In this document: positions 25,245-37,800 of the stretch, piece after piece | Layout of the letters: each line of letters starts with the position of its first letter | Position numbering within the stretch: the stretch's first letter is position 1 | Assembly (NCBI RefSeq): GCF_036884655.1 | Contig: NC_088340.1 | Coordinates: 5,787,501 to 5,851,500, forward strand | DNA length: 64,000 nucleotides | Direction: 5' to 3' | Source: Musa acuminata AAA Group | Lineage: Eukaryota; Streptophyta; Magnoliopsida; Zingiberales; Musaceae | Position numbers and translations under genes: made by a program | The notes under the pieces: generated by a model | Told to the model about the DNA's origin: nothing | Seen by the model: only the letters and a program-made list of their open reading frames with translations | The model's database searches: none

Positions 25245-26354
25245 CTAGTGGATCAAACCTTGAGAGATCGCCCGATTAGTGCTGACGTCGGTGGTTCCGT
25301 ACACGGGTAGCTCATCACGGTACCCTCCTCCTCGCATCACCACCGTCAGATTCTCCAGCTCGAACAGATCCGAACTCGACTCGCTCCCCCCGTCCTCTCC
25401 TTCCTCCTCTGCCTCCGCATCCGCCCCCGCGGCCCTCAGTAGCTCCTCCACCCTCGCCGCCACCGGCGCCGCCGCACCCTCTGCGTCGTCCTGGAGTCGC
25501 TTGTGGCCGCAGGGGCGGGAGTCCTCGTCGACGATCACGCTCACTGGGTAGAACCGCACCGACCGCTTCCCCGCCTCGGCTCCCGACTCTCGCCGTCGGT
25601 CTGCCATCGCTGGTGCCTTGCTCAGGCAGGACCGCCTGCAGCTCGACGCTGACGACGAGCACGCCGAGTCCTCGCTGTCTCCGCAGCCTGCGGCCGCCGT
25701 CGTCGCGACGGCGAGAGTGGGGGTCTTGGGCTTCTTAGGGCTCCCGGCGGAGGCGAAGAGCGCGTTGAGGAAGCTAGCCAGCCGGGCACCCGGAGACGCT
25801 GGCGATGGCGCCGCCATCGATGCCGCGTCAGGCGTCCGGCTCTTCCTCAGACCCCTGAGCCCGCTACGGATCGAGCCGCACTTGGCCTTCTTCGTTTTCT
25901 TCTCCGGTGGAGGGTGATGGGGCCGAGGGATGCAGTCCGACCGAATGGACTCGGCATCGGACGATGTGGAGAAGCCGGTGGAACTGCTAGTTCTGCTGGC
26001 AGCGGCGGTGGTCGTGGTTGACGAGGACGAAGAAGAGCAGGAAGTGAGAGTGAAGCTGCCTCTAGCGATGGAGCCATGGCGGCGGTAGTCGGTGAGGCTG
26101 GATCGGTTCGCCGCCCGCTCGCTCCCGGGGGACATCGTTCTGGACCGGCAGTGGCACCGGTCAATGCAGGGTGCCGGCATGGGTTGCCCCTCTCGCTTCT
26201 TGTGGATGGAGGAGCGGTCGGGCGCTCGAAGGTGGCTGTTGTTATCGGAGTGTTCTTCGTCGATGGATCGGTAGATGGCGTCGAGGAGAGAGGAGGAGAA
26301 TGACGGGTTCTTCGATCGGCTTCGACGGTTCGGCGGTCTCTCCCATCGCTCCAT
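25245..26354 (-). CDS. BIG GRAIN 1-like protein, intronless
   Basis: A single uninterrupted frame of 369 codons. BIG GRAIN 1 (rice BG1) is a plasma-membrane-associated positive regulator of auxin response and transport affecting organ and seed size. Conserved blocks seen in order: FSSSLLDAIYRSID (residues 19-32); a Ser/Thr-rich region (104-134); a basic patch EKKTKKAKCGSIRSGLRGLR (151-170); ARLASFLNALF (190-200); KRSVRFYPVSVIVDEDSRPC (263-282); an acidic stretch (313-325); SSSDLFELENL (326-336); ELPVYGTT (348-355). These match the family as I know it. The start ATG precedes the conserved N-terminal block and must be at or very near 26354. The low-complexity serine and alanine runs are expected for the family. 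The neighbours are unrelated. Which BG1-like paralogue it is cannot be decided here. Confidence 0.88.
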   Translation of the reverse strand: MERWERPPNRRSRSKNPSFSSSLLDAIYRSIDEEHSDNNSHLRAPDRSSIHKKREGQPMPAPCIDRCHCRSRTMSPGSERAANRSSLTDYRRHGSIARGSFTLTSCSSSSSSTTTTAAASRTSSSTGFSTSSDAESIRSDCIPRPHHPPPEKKTKKAKCGSIRSGLRGLRKSRTPDAASMAAPSPASPGARLASFLNALFASAGSPKKPKTPTLAVATTAAAGCGDSEDSACSSSASSCRRSCLSKAPAMADRRRESGAEAGKRSVRFYPVSVIVDEDSRPCGHKRLQDDAEGAAAPVAARVEELLRAAGADAEAEEEGEDGGSESSSDLFELENLTVVMRGGGYRDELPVYGTTDVSTNRAISQGLIH

Positions 26355-26396
26355 CCGTCCCTCTTTCCGTATGTCAGTGGCTAACGGTTTCTTGTT

Positions 26397-26404
26397 CCTT
26401 TATA
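26397..26404 (-). promoter_or_regulatory. Probable TATA box, BG1-like gene
   Basis: TATAAAGG on the minus strand lies only ~45 bp upstream of the ATG at 26354, which would leave a leader of about 20 bases. An alternative start zone could lie farther upstream in the (TA)n tract. Confidence 0.4.
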
Positions 26405-26481
26405 GGAGAGGGGCTATGGTACTGTTGTATCCCGTCACCCCTCGTAAGCTTACTCTACCGTCGACCTCGTCCCGCTTGAAC

Positions 26482-26483
<2 letters not shown>

Positions 26484-26523
<40 letters not shown>
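26484..26523. repeat. (TA)n microsatellite in the BG1-like promoter
   Basis: About 20 uninterrupted TA units, 130 bp upstream of the BG1-like start codon. The length is expected to be polymorphic. Confidence 0.9.
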
Positions 26524-26526
<3 letters not shown>

Positions 26527-26529
26527 AGA

Positions 26530-29150
26530 TTCTAAGAAAATGGAGGTGATGATACCGGAGGTGAGGTGAGGTAACAAAAGTATCCTTCTCTTGAAAGAGG
26601 CAGCTGACCACTTATCGGCAACTTCCCATTAGTCAATAAGTGGAAGAGTCGCGAATGATAACGAAGTTTGAAAGAGATTGTTAGGTGTTAGAATTAATTT
26701 TGTTTGTTTTTTCCTACCAAGTGGAGGAATCGCGATTGCAAGTTATTATTAGTTCTCACGTACTCAATTATGTGTAGTTTCTCATTGTAGTTTTTACTAT
26801 TAGTATTAATATTGCCACTTAGCTGCTTCACCATCACATTCGCATAGGATAGTTAGGAAGTGACTCCGTATGGGTTCGGGCTCAACCCAAGCCGGCCCAG
26901 TGATGCCGACCCATCGGACGTGACGTAGACCAGCTAAAGAAGGCTGGATTGTGCGGTCCAGCCTATGTGAACCGGATTTGATCCGGTCCAAGCGGGCCAA
27001 ATTTAGTTCGATCCAGCCCAGGCAACTTCCTATTGTGTAGACTTGACCACGTTTCTCGGTTCGAAAAGCTGGTCAAGTGGTTCTGAACCAAACGGGAACT
27101 AAGATCTGACGATTTGGTTTCAAACAAATAAAAAAAAATAAAAATCTAAATAATCAAATATTAAAACAAAGAGTTTAAGCATCCTCATCGAGACCTAATA
27201 TAACAAAAATCAAAATTTAACATGGTAAATGCAAGACCTAATATAACCCAAATATTTTTTTCCTACTTACTCTTATAAGTCAATCTTAATATTATCCAGT
27301 TACGATATACGATTAATGAAGATATTATATTATATCTCAATAATTTATTTTATATTTTAGATAAATAGATAGATAGATACATAAAGACAAAGTCATTGGA
27401 TTTAGCATGTACCAACATTCGAAAGATGAGGAAGAGCCGGATGTTAGGCGGCTGCCATCCGAAGTATCCCAAAGTGCTTGCTTAAGGATGAAGGCTTCAT
27501 GCACATGAGAAAAAGAAGGAAACAGATGCAGTCGTTGGCATCAAGCTGAAATCTTTTGTAAGGGGATCCAAAAAGAGGGAGTCAGTGAGAAAGTTGACGA
27601 CATAAATATTCTATAGCCATTAACCGGAGGCCAAACTTTGTTGAGAGCCGCAGCTTTTCTCGCCTCTCCTTTAAGAATCTCGTGTTCATTCCTGTAAGAC
27701 CAAAACATTGCACCCCAAAGGCACCAAGAAAAAGCACCTGCACACAGTGAATTGATAGGGGGAATACAACACCATCCTGTGCCATTAGGTCATCTTAGAC
27801 CCGTCTCTTGACACAACGAATTGATCGACTTATTCTAATTCCATGGCACTATATAAATCTCAGCTTTTCTTTCTCTCTCTTATTCTATGCCAAGGAAAAA
27901 AAATCTTGGAAATTATTATCACTACAATAATACTTACCTTAGACTACACGTCATCCACTGCGGCCTTATACAATCGCAGTTATAAATAATTTAAAAACAA
28001 TGATTTTGTTGAATGTTTCATTAACTTAGACTTTTTATTATGAGTATAAAAAATCATATTAATAGAAGTCACAATTCTATGGAAACCATGCGAAAGAAAT
28101 AAAAAAATATTTATCTTATCAAAACTGTTAGGGAAAAATATCATTGATGTCTTAGTCAGTTTGACGTGGTTCAGACCTGTATGTATAGAGTTATCCGATG
28201 TTCCTTCGAGATGGAAAGAAATAACTTATGAGGTGTCACCTATGCGAAGATCAAAGTCAAGAGAGATTTTTCGACATAATTCCTCTGACACTCAAATTGG
28301 TGATTTGAGTTCTCCAAATGTTGGTTTAAGTAGTTCCAAAAAAAAAGAAGAGCTTTGTCTTCATTCGAAATATGTTTTTATACCTAAAAGAAAATTTGAG
28401 ATTGCCTTCATAATAAATGAGAAAGGAAACTTATATTTTTCTATTTTGAATCTTTGTCCACACAAACAAATGAGCGGAGGGTGATTTGGATTTCGTGTGA
28501 GAACCATGTGTTGATTGACTGTAGATTTCCCTTGTCCTTTTTTGTATATTTATTTTTTTTTATTTCTCTATCCTTAAGAGTTGTGAGGATGTTATTTTAT
28601 AAAAATTTCATATATCTTTATGTTTTAATGGAAGAAGTATGTAAGAAAATAAATATTATGAGCAAGATTCTTACAAGACGAGAGGAAAGAAAAGAAAATA
28701 TTTTCAAAGTTTATGTGCAAAATTATATAAGGTGATTTGCGCACGAGTTAATCAGGATTATTAACTCAAGAGAACTTATAGTTGATCTTACATAATGAAA
28801 AAAAAAATTAATAGACTTAGAGACTGAGTGTCACGTCACATAAATCTTATGTTTACTTTTAATATTATATTTTAATTATTGGTTATTCATATTATTCTTT
28901 TAGTATCAAGATGTGGTGGGCGGATAATGACAAAGAAGTTTAGTATATTGGATCAAGTGAAGAATTAAAGGACCACACTATGCTATTTAGGTGAATTCGT
29001 CCAAGAACATTTACAGTTCAAGTTCCAATAGGTTTCTTGTGCCTTAAGGACCAGCTTCTCCACTCCCCCACACGTCACCTTATATTATTCTTCTGAGGGC
29101 CAAGTCCCAATCACACACACACAAGTACAGTATCGTTCCCTGTTGAATTT
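26530..29150. other. Intergenic region, no gene supported
   Basis: A GC-richer patch at 26860-27080 (repeated CCGG, GGCCCAG and TCCAGCC motifs) looks like decayed repeat DNA. The open frame at 28161-28484 has no family resemblance and AT-rich codon use, so I do not call it. The remainder is AT-rich. Confidence 0.45.
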
Positions 29151-29220
29151 GCCTTAATCATTGCTGCATTCGAAACCTTTTGGGTTGGTGATAGTCTTTT
29201 TGGTTTCTCTCTCTCGTGCC

Positions 29221-29228
29221 TATATAAG
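29221..29228 (+). promoter_or_regulatory. TATA box of the HIPP gene
   Basis: TATATAAG on the plus strand, 252 bp upstream of the ATG at 29480. It implies a leader of about 225 bases that contains a GA repeat. Confidence 0.6.
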
Positions 29229-29283
29229 AGGGGTTGCAGTGAAGCAAAGTTGCAGCAAAGAAGACCAACCCGAAGTAAGGTAT

Positions 29284-29286
<3 letters not shown>

Positions 29287-29315
<29 letters not shown>
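29287..29315. repeat. (AG)n repeat in the HIPP leader
   Basis: About 14 AG units in the predicted 5' untranslated region. GA repeats near start sites are known targets of plant BBR/BPC (GAGA-binding) factors; a role here is inferred. Confidence 0.8.
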
Positions 29316-29319
<4 letters not shown>

Positions 29320-29445
29320 TTTCCTTTCCAAGGAAGAACAAACACCTAGAGCTAAAAGCACCAGTATAAGCTCTTGGTCTGATTCATAGTTCTTCTCATA
29401 AACAATCTTGTCCCCTCTTCTTCTCTCCTTTCCTTCTTTTCTTTT

Positions 29446-29538
29446 ATGATTGTCGAGGGTGTAGCTGCAAAGGAGCACCATGGGAGGCACCTTAGATTTC
29501 CTCTCCAGCTTGCTCGGCGGCGGCCACAGGTACAATAA
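29446..29538 (+). other. Upstream ORF overlapping the HIPP start codon
   Basis: An ATG at 29446 opens a 30-codon frame that is out of phase with the main frame and ends at TAA 29536-29538, beyond the main ATG at 29480. Its start context (TTTTATGAT) is weak, while the main start (CACCATGGG) is strong. Leaky scanning would allow both. Confidence 0.5.
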
Positions 29539-30020
29539 GAGGAAGCAGTTTCAGACTGTGGAGCTCAGGGTCAGGATGGACTGCGAGGGCTGCGAGCTAA
29601 AAGTTAGGAATGCACTTTCTACCATGAAAGGTTCGACCTTCTCCACCTGTACTAGTCGTCCGTCGAGCCATTGTTATACCAACTCCTGATCTACTTCACT
29701 TCCACTGGGTGATCTCCACAGGGGTTCGATCGGTGGACATCAGCAGAAAGCAGTACAAGGTGACTGTGACAGGCTATGTGGAGCCACACAAGGTGGTGAA
29801 GAGGGTCAAGTCCACGGGGAAGAAGGCTGAGATCTGGCCGTATGTTCCTTATAACGTCGTTGCTCGCCCGTATGCTGCTCAAACCTACGACAAGAAGGCA
29901 CCTGCGGGGTACGTAAGGAACGTGGAGGCGATCAGAGTCTCCAGCCAAGTCGTCAAACCGGAGGACGAGCTTGCCGCCTTGTTCAGTGATGACAACCCAA
30001 ATGCCTGCTCCATAATGTGA
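29480..30020 (+). CDS. Heavy-metal-associated isoprenylated plant protein (HIPP)
   Basis: Two exons, 29480-29630 and 29722-30020, joined across a 91-bp GT-AG intron inside a glycine codon; 149 aa. The HMA domain covers about residues 25-90 and has the metal motif Met33-Asp-Cys35-Glu-Gly-Cys38 followed by the expected second half (VRSVDISRKQYKVTVTGYVE). The protein ends Cys-Ser-Ile-Met, a CaaX box for farnesylation, so it should be membrane- or nucleus-associated. The N-terminus MGGTLDFLSSLLGGG resembles the single-HMA HIPP group around Arabidopsis HIPP20-27, which bind Cd or Cu and respond to stress. Without splicing, the first exon runs to a TGA at 29687. The intron position after the first HMA helix is the usual one. 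The exact orthologue is not resolved. Confidence 0.92.
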
Positions 30021-30153
30021 CTCTACCAGTCTCAACTCTGCTTTGCGGAAGAGTTACTGCAGTGTAAGGAATTCACATAATAGATCATATTTATGTAGCA
30101 GTTCGATACCCAGGAAATCTTCATTGGAAGTAGTAGTGATTATGTTTTCTAAT

Positions 30154-30159
30154 AATAAA
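30154..30159 (+). terminator. Putative polyadenylation signal of the HIPP gene
   Basis: AATAAA lies about 135 bp after the HIPP stop codon, within an A-rich stretch. Plant poly(A) signals are loose, so this is only a likely site. Confidence 0.4.
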
Positions 30160-30169
30160 GAAATAAAAA

Positions 30170-31640
30170 AAGAAAACATGTGATGATAAAAATTAAAAAA
30201 ACTACCGGAGTCACTGTAGCTCCTTATCAAATCAAAATCAAAGACTCCATAAATTAGATTGGCCTGACATCAATACGTTTAAACAGCTTATAGTCAACGC
30301 TAAGAGGTTGACCTCCATAGAAGATCCTATACTCAATAGAGCCGAGCAATAACCTGAGGCACCAAAGGAGCTGATCCTAAAAGAGTTGACAAACTTATCC
30401 TGAGAACTCTAATCAGATGTCATCATGAAATGAGAAATTTTATGATAAATGGTAGTATCAAAATGTACTTTTCAGGGCTGGGCATAAGTAGATGTAATAT
30501 ATTAAAAGACGCATCTCCATGAGACTTCACCGGGAGCCTATAACAATCCTCACGTATGGATGAGGATGGCTGTTCTGCTGTGACAAGGAATTAAATGGTC
30601 ATAGAATATTATGCCGCCATCACAGCAATTTAGTTGGTTATAGAATACTATGTCGCACACTTTGTAGTGCTAACAAGAGGAGCAAGGCATGTGCTGAATA
30701 AGCAATTGAGTAACGTATATTTTGTTAGAGGATAGGCCTTCAATAAAGTTAAATAGCTTAATATAACAGGACAATAGGGAAAACCACAAGCAAAAGTACA
30801 TCTAAGCGGATCAATTTATCATATATTTTTTAATATTTTTCACTTAACCAAACAACCGATTAAATATATCAATACCGTAGCTTTAGCTTGTCATCGTTCA
30901 CCACTTAATCTTCTCCTAGACATCAAACAAGAAAACAAACTGCTAAGAAGAGGAGCAGACAGAAAACCCCCAAGAATGACTGACTAGTTTTTTTTAAAAG
31001 ATGATCCAAGAAAACCAACCACCAATGCCGCAGCAACAGCAGCCACTCAGAGAGAATAATTTCGACAGCAAATATTTTCAAAGACATAACCATTGATGAA
31101 TCAAAGCCACAGCATCTTACCATCCTGCTCAGGTGTCGTGTAACTTTATTTTTTCCTAACATTGGAATTCTTTTTCTGTTCTCTTTCTTAGATTTCAGCA
31201 GGATCTACATGGCATCAAACACTTGGATCTGTGATCAGATAAAATGATCGTTTTTATAAAACATGTAGAAACCATAGAGCAACCGTAATAATCTGGCATT
31301 CATAAGCAGCCATAATACATGACACATATTGAATCACATCAAGAAGAAAATATGGAACACTAGGAGAAAAAAATATAACATTTCCAGGTTCAGCTTAAAA
31401 TACAGGAGTGATAGGAGATCAAGTCACCGAGACATTACTTTCTATAAGCATGAAGCAGCACTAGGATGCTAAAAGCAAGAAGTTGAATTGTAGCTCGCTC
31501 ACACATTTGTATCTGACTGGAAAATGTGCATCATAAGATGTTACAAGAACCTCGATAATTATAAAAATAAGCAGTCTTCGCCAAAGCTAGAATTTAGAAC
31601 TCATGCGCCTTTCCAATGCTCTAATGGGAGCCATGGTCTC
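30170..31640. other. Intergenic region between HIPP and eRF3
   Basis: The segment 30190-30790 looks like decayed repeat DNA, with an imperfect internal repeat around 30590-30650 (AATGGTCATAGAATATTATG and TTGGTTATAGAATACTATG). From about 31640 to the eRF3 stop at 31864 lies its probable 3' untranslated region. No gene was found. Confidence 0.45.
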
Positions 31641-31863
31641 AGCAAGTCTGCTTCCAAGAAATTCTCAACCTAACCAATACATTTAAGCAAAATACTTTAC
31701 TCAGAGAGCAAAAATGCCAGTTCCTATTGCAACCAACATAACTGGAAACTTTTTAACAAATGCTGGATAGGAAAAGGAGATTCTTAACCAGAAATCCTCC
31801 AAATAATAGGGGGAAAGAAGAAACAAGCACCTTTCATCTATATCAAAATTCAATTACATCCAG

Positions 31864-34800
31864 TTACACAAATGTGGAGTTTCCGGCAGCTGGAAGTGAA
31901 ACAACTTTTCCCACTGCCACTGTTTTCCCTGTAAAAGCAGCTTACAAAGTAAACGACTGCCACAAGCTCGATTCACATAATCAGTAGCTAGTAGCTGTCA
32001 TTTTACCTTCAGTTCGAAGCGTGAATCTCCCAAGCTGGGCGAAATCAGAAAAATTCTCGATGCATATCAAGTTATTCACCTGAAAATCATTCATAGTTAG
32101 AACTGTGGAAATGCATATGGTTGTCATCCTATTTTCGGTATTAAAAGGACTTGGACCTGAATGCGGCACACAACAACAGCACCATTCTTAACAAAAAGAG
32201 GTTTTCGTTTTGGCTTCCTCTTTTTGGGATCAGTATCCTTCTTTTTCTTTGTATCAATTTCTTCTATAAGTTCTACAATTTCACATTCCTCAACAATTGC
32301 ATGGATGTGCAATACGGCCTTGTAGCCAGCAGTAAAGATAGCCTGACAAAATCAAGGTTGGTTTTGTTTTCTGAATAAGCCCAATAGCGACAGCCATCCA
32401 AAAGGGAAACACTTACATTGTCCAGCAACTCGAGAATCTGCAATTGAGCTTTAAATTCAAATACTGCACCTACTGGATTTGCTGCATGACATTATTTTGA
32501 AAAATCAGCAGTATTAGTATTGTCGATCTTCTGATTCAAGCAAATTAAAAATGAAAATATCCTTCAGTCAGATATACAAAAAACAGTGATGTCAGTAAGC
32601 CACATTAAACCCAATTCTTGCTGTGAGTGTGCTTTGATGTTTTGTGGGCTAACAGGTGTACGGATATCAATTCACAAGTGACCTACATTTCTGTTTTGGT
32701 TGTACTTCGATTTGGATTTTATTGGATCAACATTTAGAAAGCAATTTTAGTGTGTGGGGCTATGGTTAACCGGTGGTATGCTGCTAAATATTTTAAACAT
32801 TAGGTACTTTGAGAATAGATTAAAAAAACCTTTAATAACTCATCTTGTCTTTGGTAAGCAGAAAGACTAATTAAGGCTTCTACTTTTCTCCAAAGTTCTG
32901 TTTCCAAGAAAATAAAGATCCTCAAATTGTAAGAATACAATTCATCGAATTCCAGTACAGATATAACCATAGTTAGCATATGATAACAAGAACGAGGATG
33001 AAGAATAATCTTCTACATCGAAGGAATCCAAGAGGACAAAAATAGACTTCAAGAAGTGTCCTTGTGCATGATCCAGTTTTCTGGTCCCAGGTCTACCAAA
33101 AAGACAATGCAAGCGAGATGTCCTAGAGAAAGAAATGAGAAATACATAAACCAACTAAAGCAGCAGCAAGTCCAACATCACGAATTTGTTTTCCTTCACA
33201 CCTCAAGTATCCTTGGCAAGTGATACATGAAAATAATAGCAACAGGACCAAACCTATGCTTTACCACTTTGAAGGCGTGTTTATTAATTAAAATGATTTC
33301 AGTTCTAAAGTTCCAAGGCATTTAAGTCACTGATTCTGTTCGGTCAGAAGAAAGGTCCATGATACCGAGGGTATCTAGGGTCTAAATTGAACTGCAGCTA
33401 GAAAGAGTAGATCAACATAAAAACTGTTTAGCAAAGGGTTAAACTAGCATACTTTGACAGGCCAGTGTTAAATATCACCATTAAGGCGAGCATAGAGGAA
33501 AAGAACGATCACAGGTGGAACTCGGGTTCATGGAGGAATAAGATGAGTTAACTCAAGGGAGAGAAGGCTGAGATTAAAACAGTGTGGAGAATTCAGAACT
33601 CCAATTTCAAATCACCCCCTGAGCTTGTGAAACTACCCAGTAAGTGGCTCGGAGGATATCAGGCCTACATAGCATCGGTGCACTAGACTATAGAGAATTT
33701 GTGAGGCTTGCATGAAGCAGGAAGTAGCCTAAATATCTTGGAGATCACTTGCTCCATTTGTTGAACAACCAACAAAACCAATACTGATTGAGATTCTGAC
33801 AGATCCACTCCAATAAATCAAGAGAATGGACAGACAAATGTTCAAATGGATCCATTTGATGCAGAAACTTTACCTCTAAAACATAACAGGACACTAAGAG
33901 AATCCAACGAACAACTAAAGGGTGATACCCTCATGGAAAGACACTGAAAAAAAAAGAAACAGAAGAAGTTAGGTGATGAGAAAGAAGAAGAGAGAGAAGG
34001 GAAGAAAAACAAAAAGAGAGACAAAGGTAAGAAAAGAAACGAATATAACTCACCCTAAATGCTTCAGAAGAAAACATGGAAGGGTAGGCCTTCCTTGGCA
34101 GTGAAGGGACATAATGAAATAAAGAAAAGAAAGGAGAGAAGATAAACAAGGGATGGGGAGGGGAAAGAAAATACAAGGGTAAAAGAAAGAAATCAATGCA
34201 AATACTCCATGCATATACAACTCCCGAATGCTTCAACTTCGACACACTAAAATAACATCACCAAAATCTAGAACCCACCACTGTACTACACAACTCACCT
34301 CAAGCTACTTTAAAAGGAACCTTTCACAAAGTTTAGGTACTCTAGGCCATGGTATGCAATTTCGAATAGTACCGCCCGATACGGGCGGTACGTAATGGTT
34401 CGACGACATATCGGTACGCGGATCACCTGCTACCGGACAGAACGTGCTACAGTAAGAGGAAGAAATATTTAAAACTACTCGGTACGCCCTGGTGTACCAC
34501 TTGGTATGCCCTGGTGTACTGCTCGGTACGCCCTAGTGTATCGAGCGGTACATGATACCATACCGTACCGAGCCAACCTCGAAACACCGGTACGGTACGA
34601 TATTGCATACCTTGCTCTAGGCAATCATAGAAGAAAAAGACTAGTTTCAAGTATCTAGTTAAGAATCCCAAGTATGCTTAATAGTTAATACAAACATCAA
34701 ATGCAACGTAGTTTTAAGTTGTGAATGCCATTTGCCCGTGCATTTAAGTCATAAGAAATGGAGCTAACAACTCCATGTGTACATAAACCTGCATATACAA

Positions 34801-37800
34801 ATAGACAGGTATATTTTGATAGGAAATTAGTTCTCATCCTAGTATAACCAGACTCGATAATCAATATCCCCTATCGACCTAAGACTTAATTCCCAGCACA
34901 ACTTGAAATCCAGTTTAACTGATGGCCCTAAGTCAACAAAACACAAATTCATAGTTGAACCCCCAACATTATGCTGAGTGTACGAAGCTAGGTATCTTTA
35001 GTGGTCGCAGCAATTGCAACTTTATATAAAATGATGATAACAACATATAGGAAAAACCTAAATAGTACCAAAAATACAGCTCAGTACATACAGTATTCAG
35101 GAGACATTACAGAAAAGTTAGACAGTAATTTTCTTTTTATCACTAACAATATATTTTTCTTTTCAAACTCAGTCTGAACAGCCTAGATGCTGAACTGCAG
35201 GGTTCATATTTTCAGCATGCACACATCAGGAGTGACAGGTAAACAACCCGAAAAACTACATAAAACAAGCAATTGTACTTGATGTTGCATTACTTTCTTC
35301 TTATTTTCTCTCCGTACTTCTGCATGTATCTTGTGTCATTTAGGTATTTCCCCACAGGTTTACCTTGATTTTGTTCCCTCCTAGAAGATGTCACAACATA
35401 TATGCCTCACAAATTAAATCTTACATTCATCTATATGAATACCTTACCGGGTGCTTCTGCCCTCTTCAAAATGACTATATTGATTAATGCATGCCCATCC
35501 TGTTCTGCTCAAACATGTTTTGGCTTGTAAAAAAAAACACAATAATATCAAACACAGATATGAGAAGTAATTTCACATATCCTGCAGCCACCTCAAGTGT
35601 ATTTTGTTTAATTTAGTATATATGGTGTTGGGAATCTCACTCACAAATATTGCAACCATTCACTTGTCTATGTTAACCTATGAAAGTTGAAATAGTTGGT
35701 CAAGAATTGAATGCATGCTCATCTTTGAAGTGCTAATCAAGCAATTAAGCTAAATAAAATTACAAAGACTACCAATCCCAAAGTAGTGATACATACCGAC
35801 ACTTGAAAGGACAAAACCAGCCAAGATGTCCTCTTCTTCAATGCCTGATAATCTTACCCTGACATTCTCGCCAGGACCAGCGCGTTTTACTTTATTTTCA
35901 TCGCAATATATAGCAAGAACTTTGACACTGGCCTATACAACAGCATATAAGAAAATTTAGTTACTCCAAGTTCACTAACTGCAACTTGAAAATGGTACTT
36001 TTAGGCGGCTTGTAACAAAGAAACACATTATACCTTGTTAGGCATAACCAACAAACTATCGCCTTCCCGGATACTTCCGGACTCCACTTTTCCCATCACT
36101 ACAATTCCCATGTCCTTGTATTTATCAATAATTGGCAGTCTGCATATCAAAAATACTCAAATTTTACACGTCGAATATAGGGTACCAAAATTTCACAAAA
36201 TGAAGGAAAAGAAGAAGAAAGGATTGTTTACACCCACATGAAAAAGAAGTGAGACCAAAACTATGTGAAATAGAAGACAAATATAAGACAGTTAAAAGGA
36301 TGAAGTGGTTAAGGATATACATACATACATATATACACACATATACATACATACATATATATACATATAAACATACATATATATATAAAGCACCATCATA
36401 GTTTTTCTTTTTCCTTTTGAAGATCCAAATTCTGGAAGTAATCAGAAATGCAAAGTGTCGAAGTTCATTGGAGACATCAAGTCATGGTTTATAAAAGGCA
36501 GTAATTTTTGCAAACCTGAAAGGTCCATTAGGATCACGGGGTGGAACTTCAACAGAATTGAAAACTTCAAACAGGCACGGACCGTCCCACCAACCACAGA
36601 TGCTTTTCTCAACTCTGGTCTTCATGTTGCTACCCACCAACCCAGATATAGGAAGGAATTGAACATCTGAATAAGGAGCATTAGCAACATAGAAATTTAA
36701 TTAAGGTCTATTAAGTGAAGGCATCAGTAATTTTCTCAAATAATCAACAAGTTGCATCCTGCAACTGACATTGTTCAGCAAGGTTTCCATTCCAACCTTC
36801 TAACTTAATACCCAGGTCTCCCTAGTTGACTTGCAGATTTTAGAAGATATCAATCAATTGCAAAATATCAGAGCAATCCAATAAAACATAAAGAACTATA
36901 TTCATGATAAGCACAAACTAAGCAAATTAATACAAATGAAATCGTAACTCTTATTTTTTCATAAATATGTCTTAGACTTCATTAATACATGCTTGGTCAG
37001 TTCCACATTGTATCATAACCTACATTTCCACTGACAAAACCAAACACAACAAAATTGGAAGGCTTGCAGATGTCAACAGTTTCCAATAATGCGTCAGGCA
37101 TGCCCAAACCTCAGGTCTGGCAAGGTATGGCTTTTGTGGTGATTAAATTCATGTATTATAAAATTTGTTAACTATATATTTATGATGTATGGGCAATACA
37201 TGTGTCGTCTAATTGTATCATAACCTACATTTCCACTGACAAAACCAAACACAACAAAATTGGAAGGCTTGCAGATGTCAACAGTTTCCAATAATGCATC
37301 AGGCATGCCCAAACCTCAGGTCTGCTTGGTACATTTCCATGTTTAGTGCTGTGACAATGGCACCTTACACGTTCATGTCAGTCACATGTCCAATCATGCC
37401 CCAAGTTTACCTATTTTCTAATTTAGCATAATAATCATTTTGGTAGTTATGCTGCACCACTAGCAAGGTATGGCTTTTGTGGTGATTAAATTCATGTATT
37501 ATAAAATCTGTTAACTATATATTTATGATGTATGGGCAATACATGCGTCGTCTAATTTTATGTACTTTTGGAAGTTCTTTATCAAACTAGGATACTGGGA
37601 TCAGTTATCATTCATGGCCAACAAAATCAGTTCCAGTAAAAACATTGTTGATACAAGGAACTCTTGTCTAGCCCAATCTCAACTATCATCTCTCATCTCC
37701 TCAAATTCATCAACTGTCTTCGCATTGCCCTTCTCTTTCCACTTATAGTCTGCTGGATGAACTACTGCTATGTTATTTTAAATGGCATCAGTTGAATAAT

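Noticed and set aside
28161..28484. 107-codon plus-strand frame
   Set aside because: AT-rich codon use, unlike the real genes here, and no recognisable domain; probably decayed repeat.
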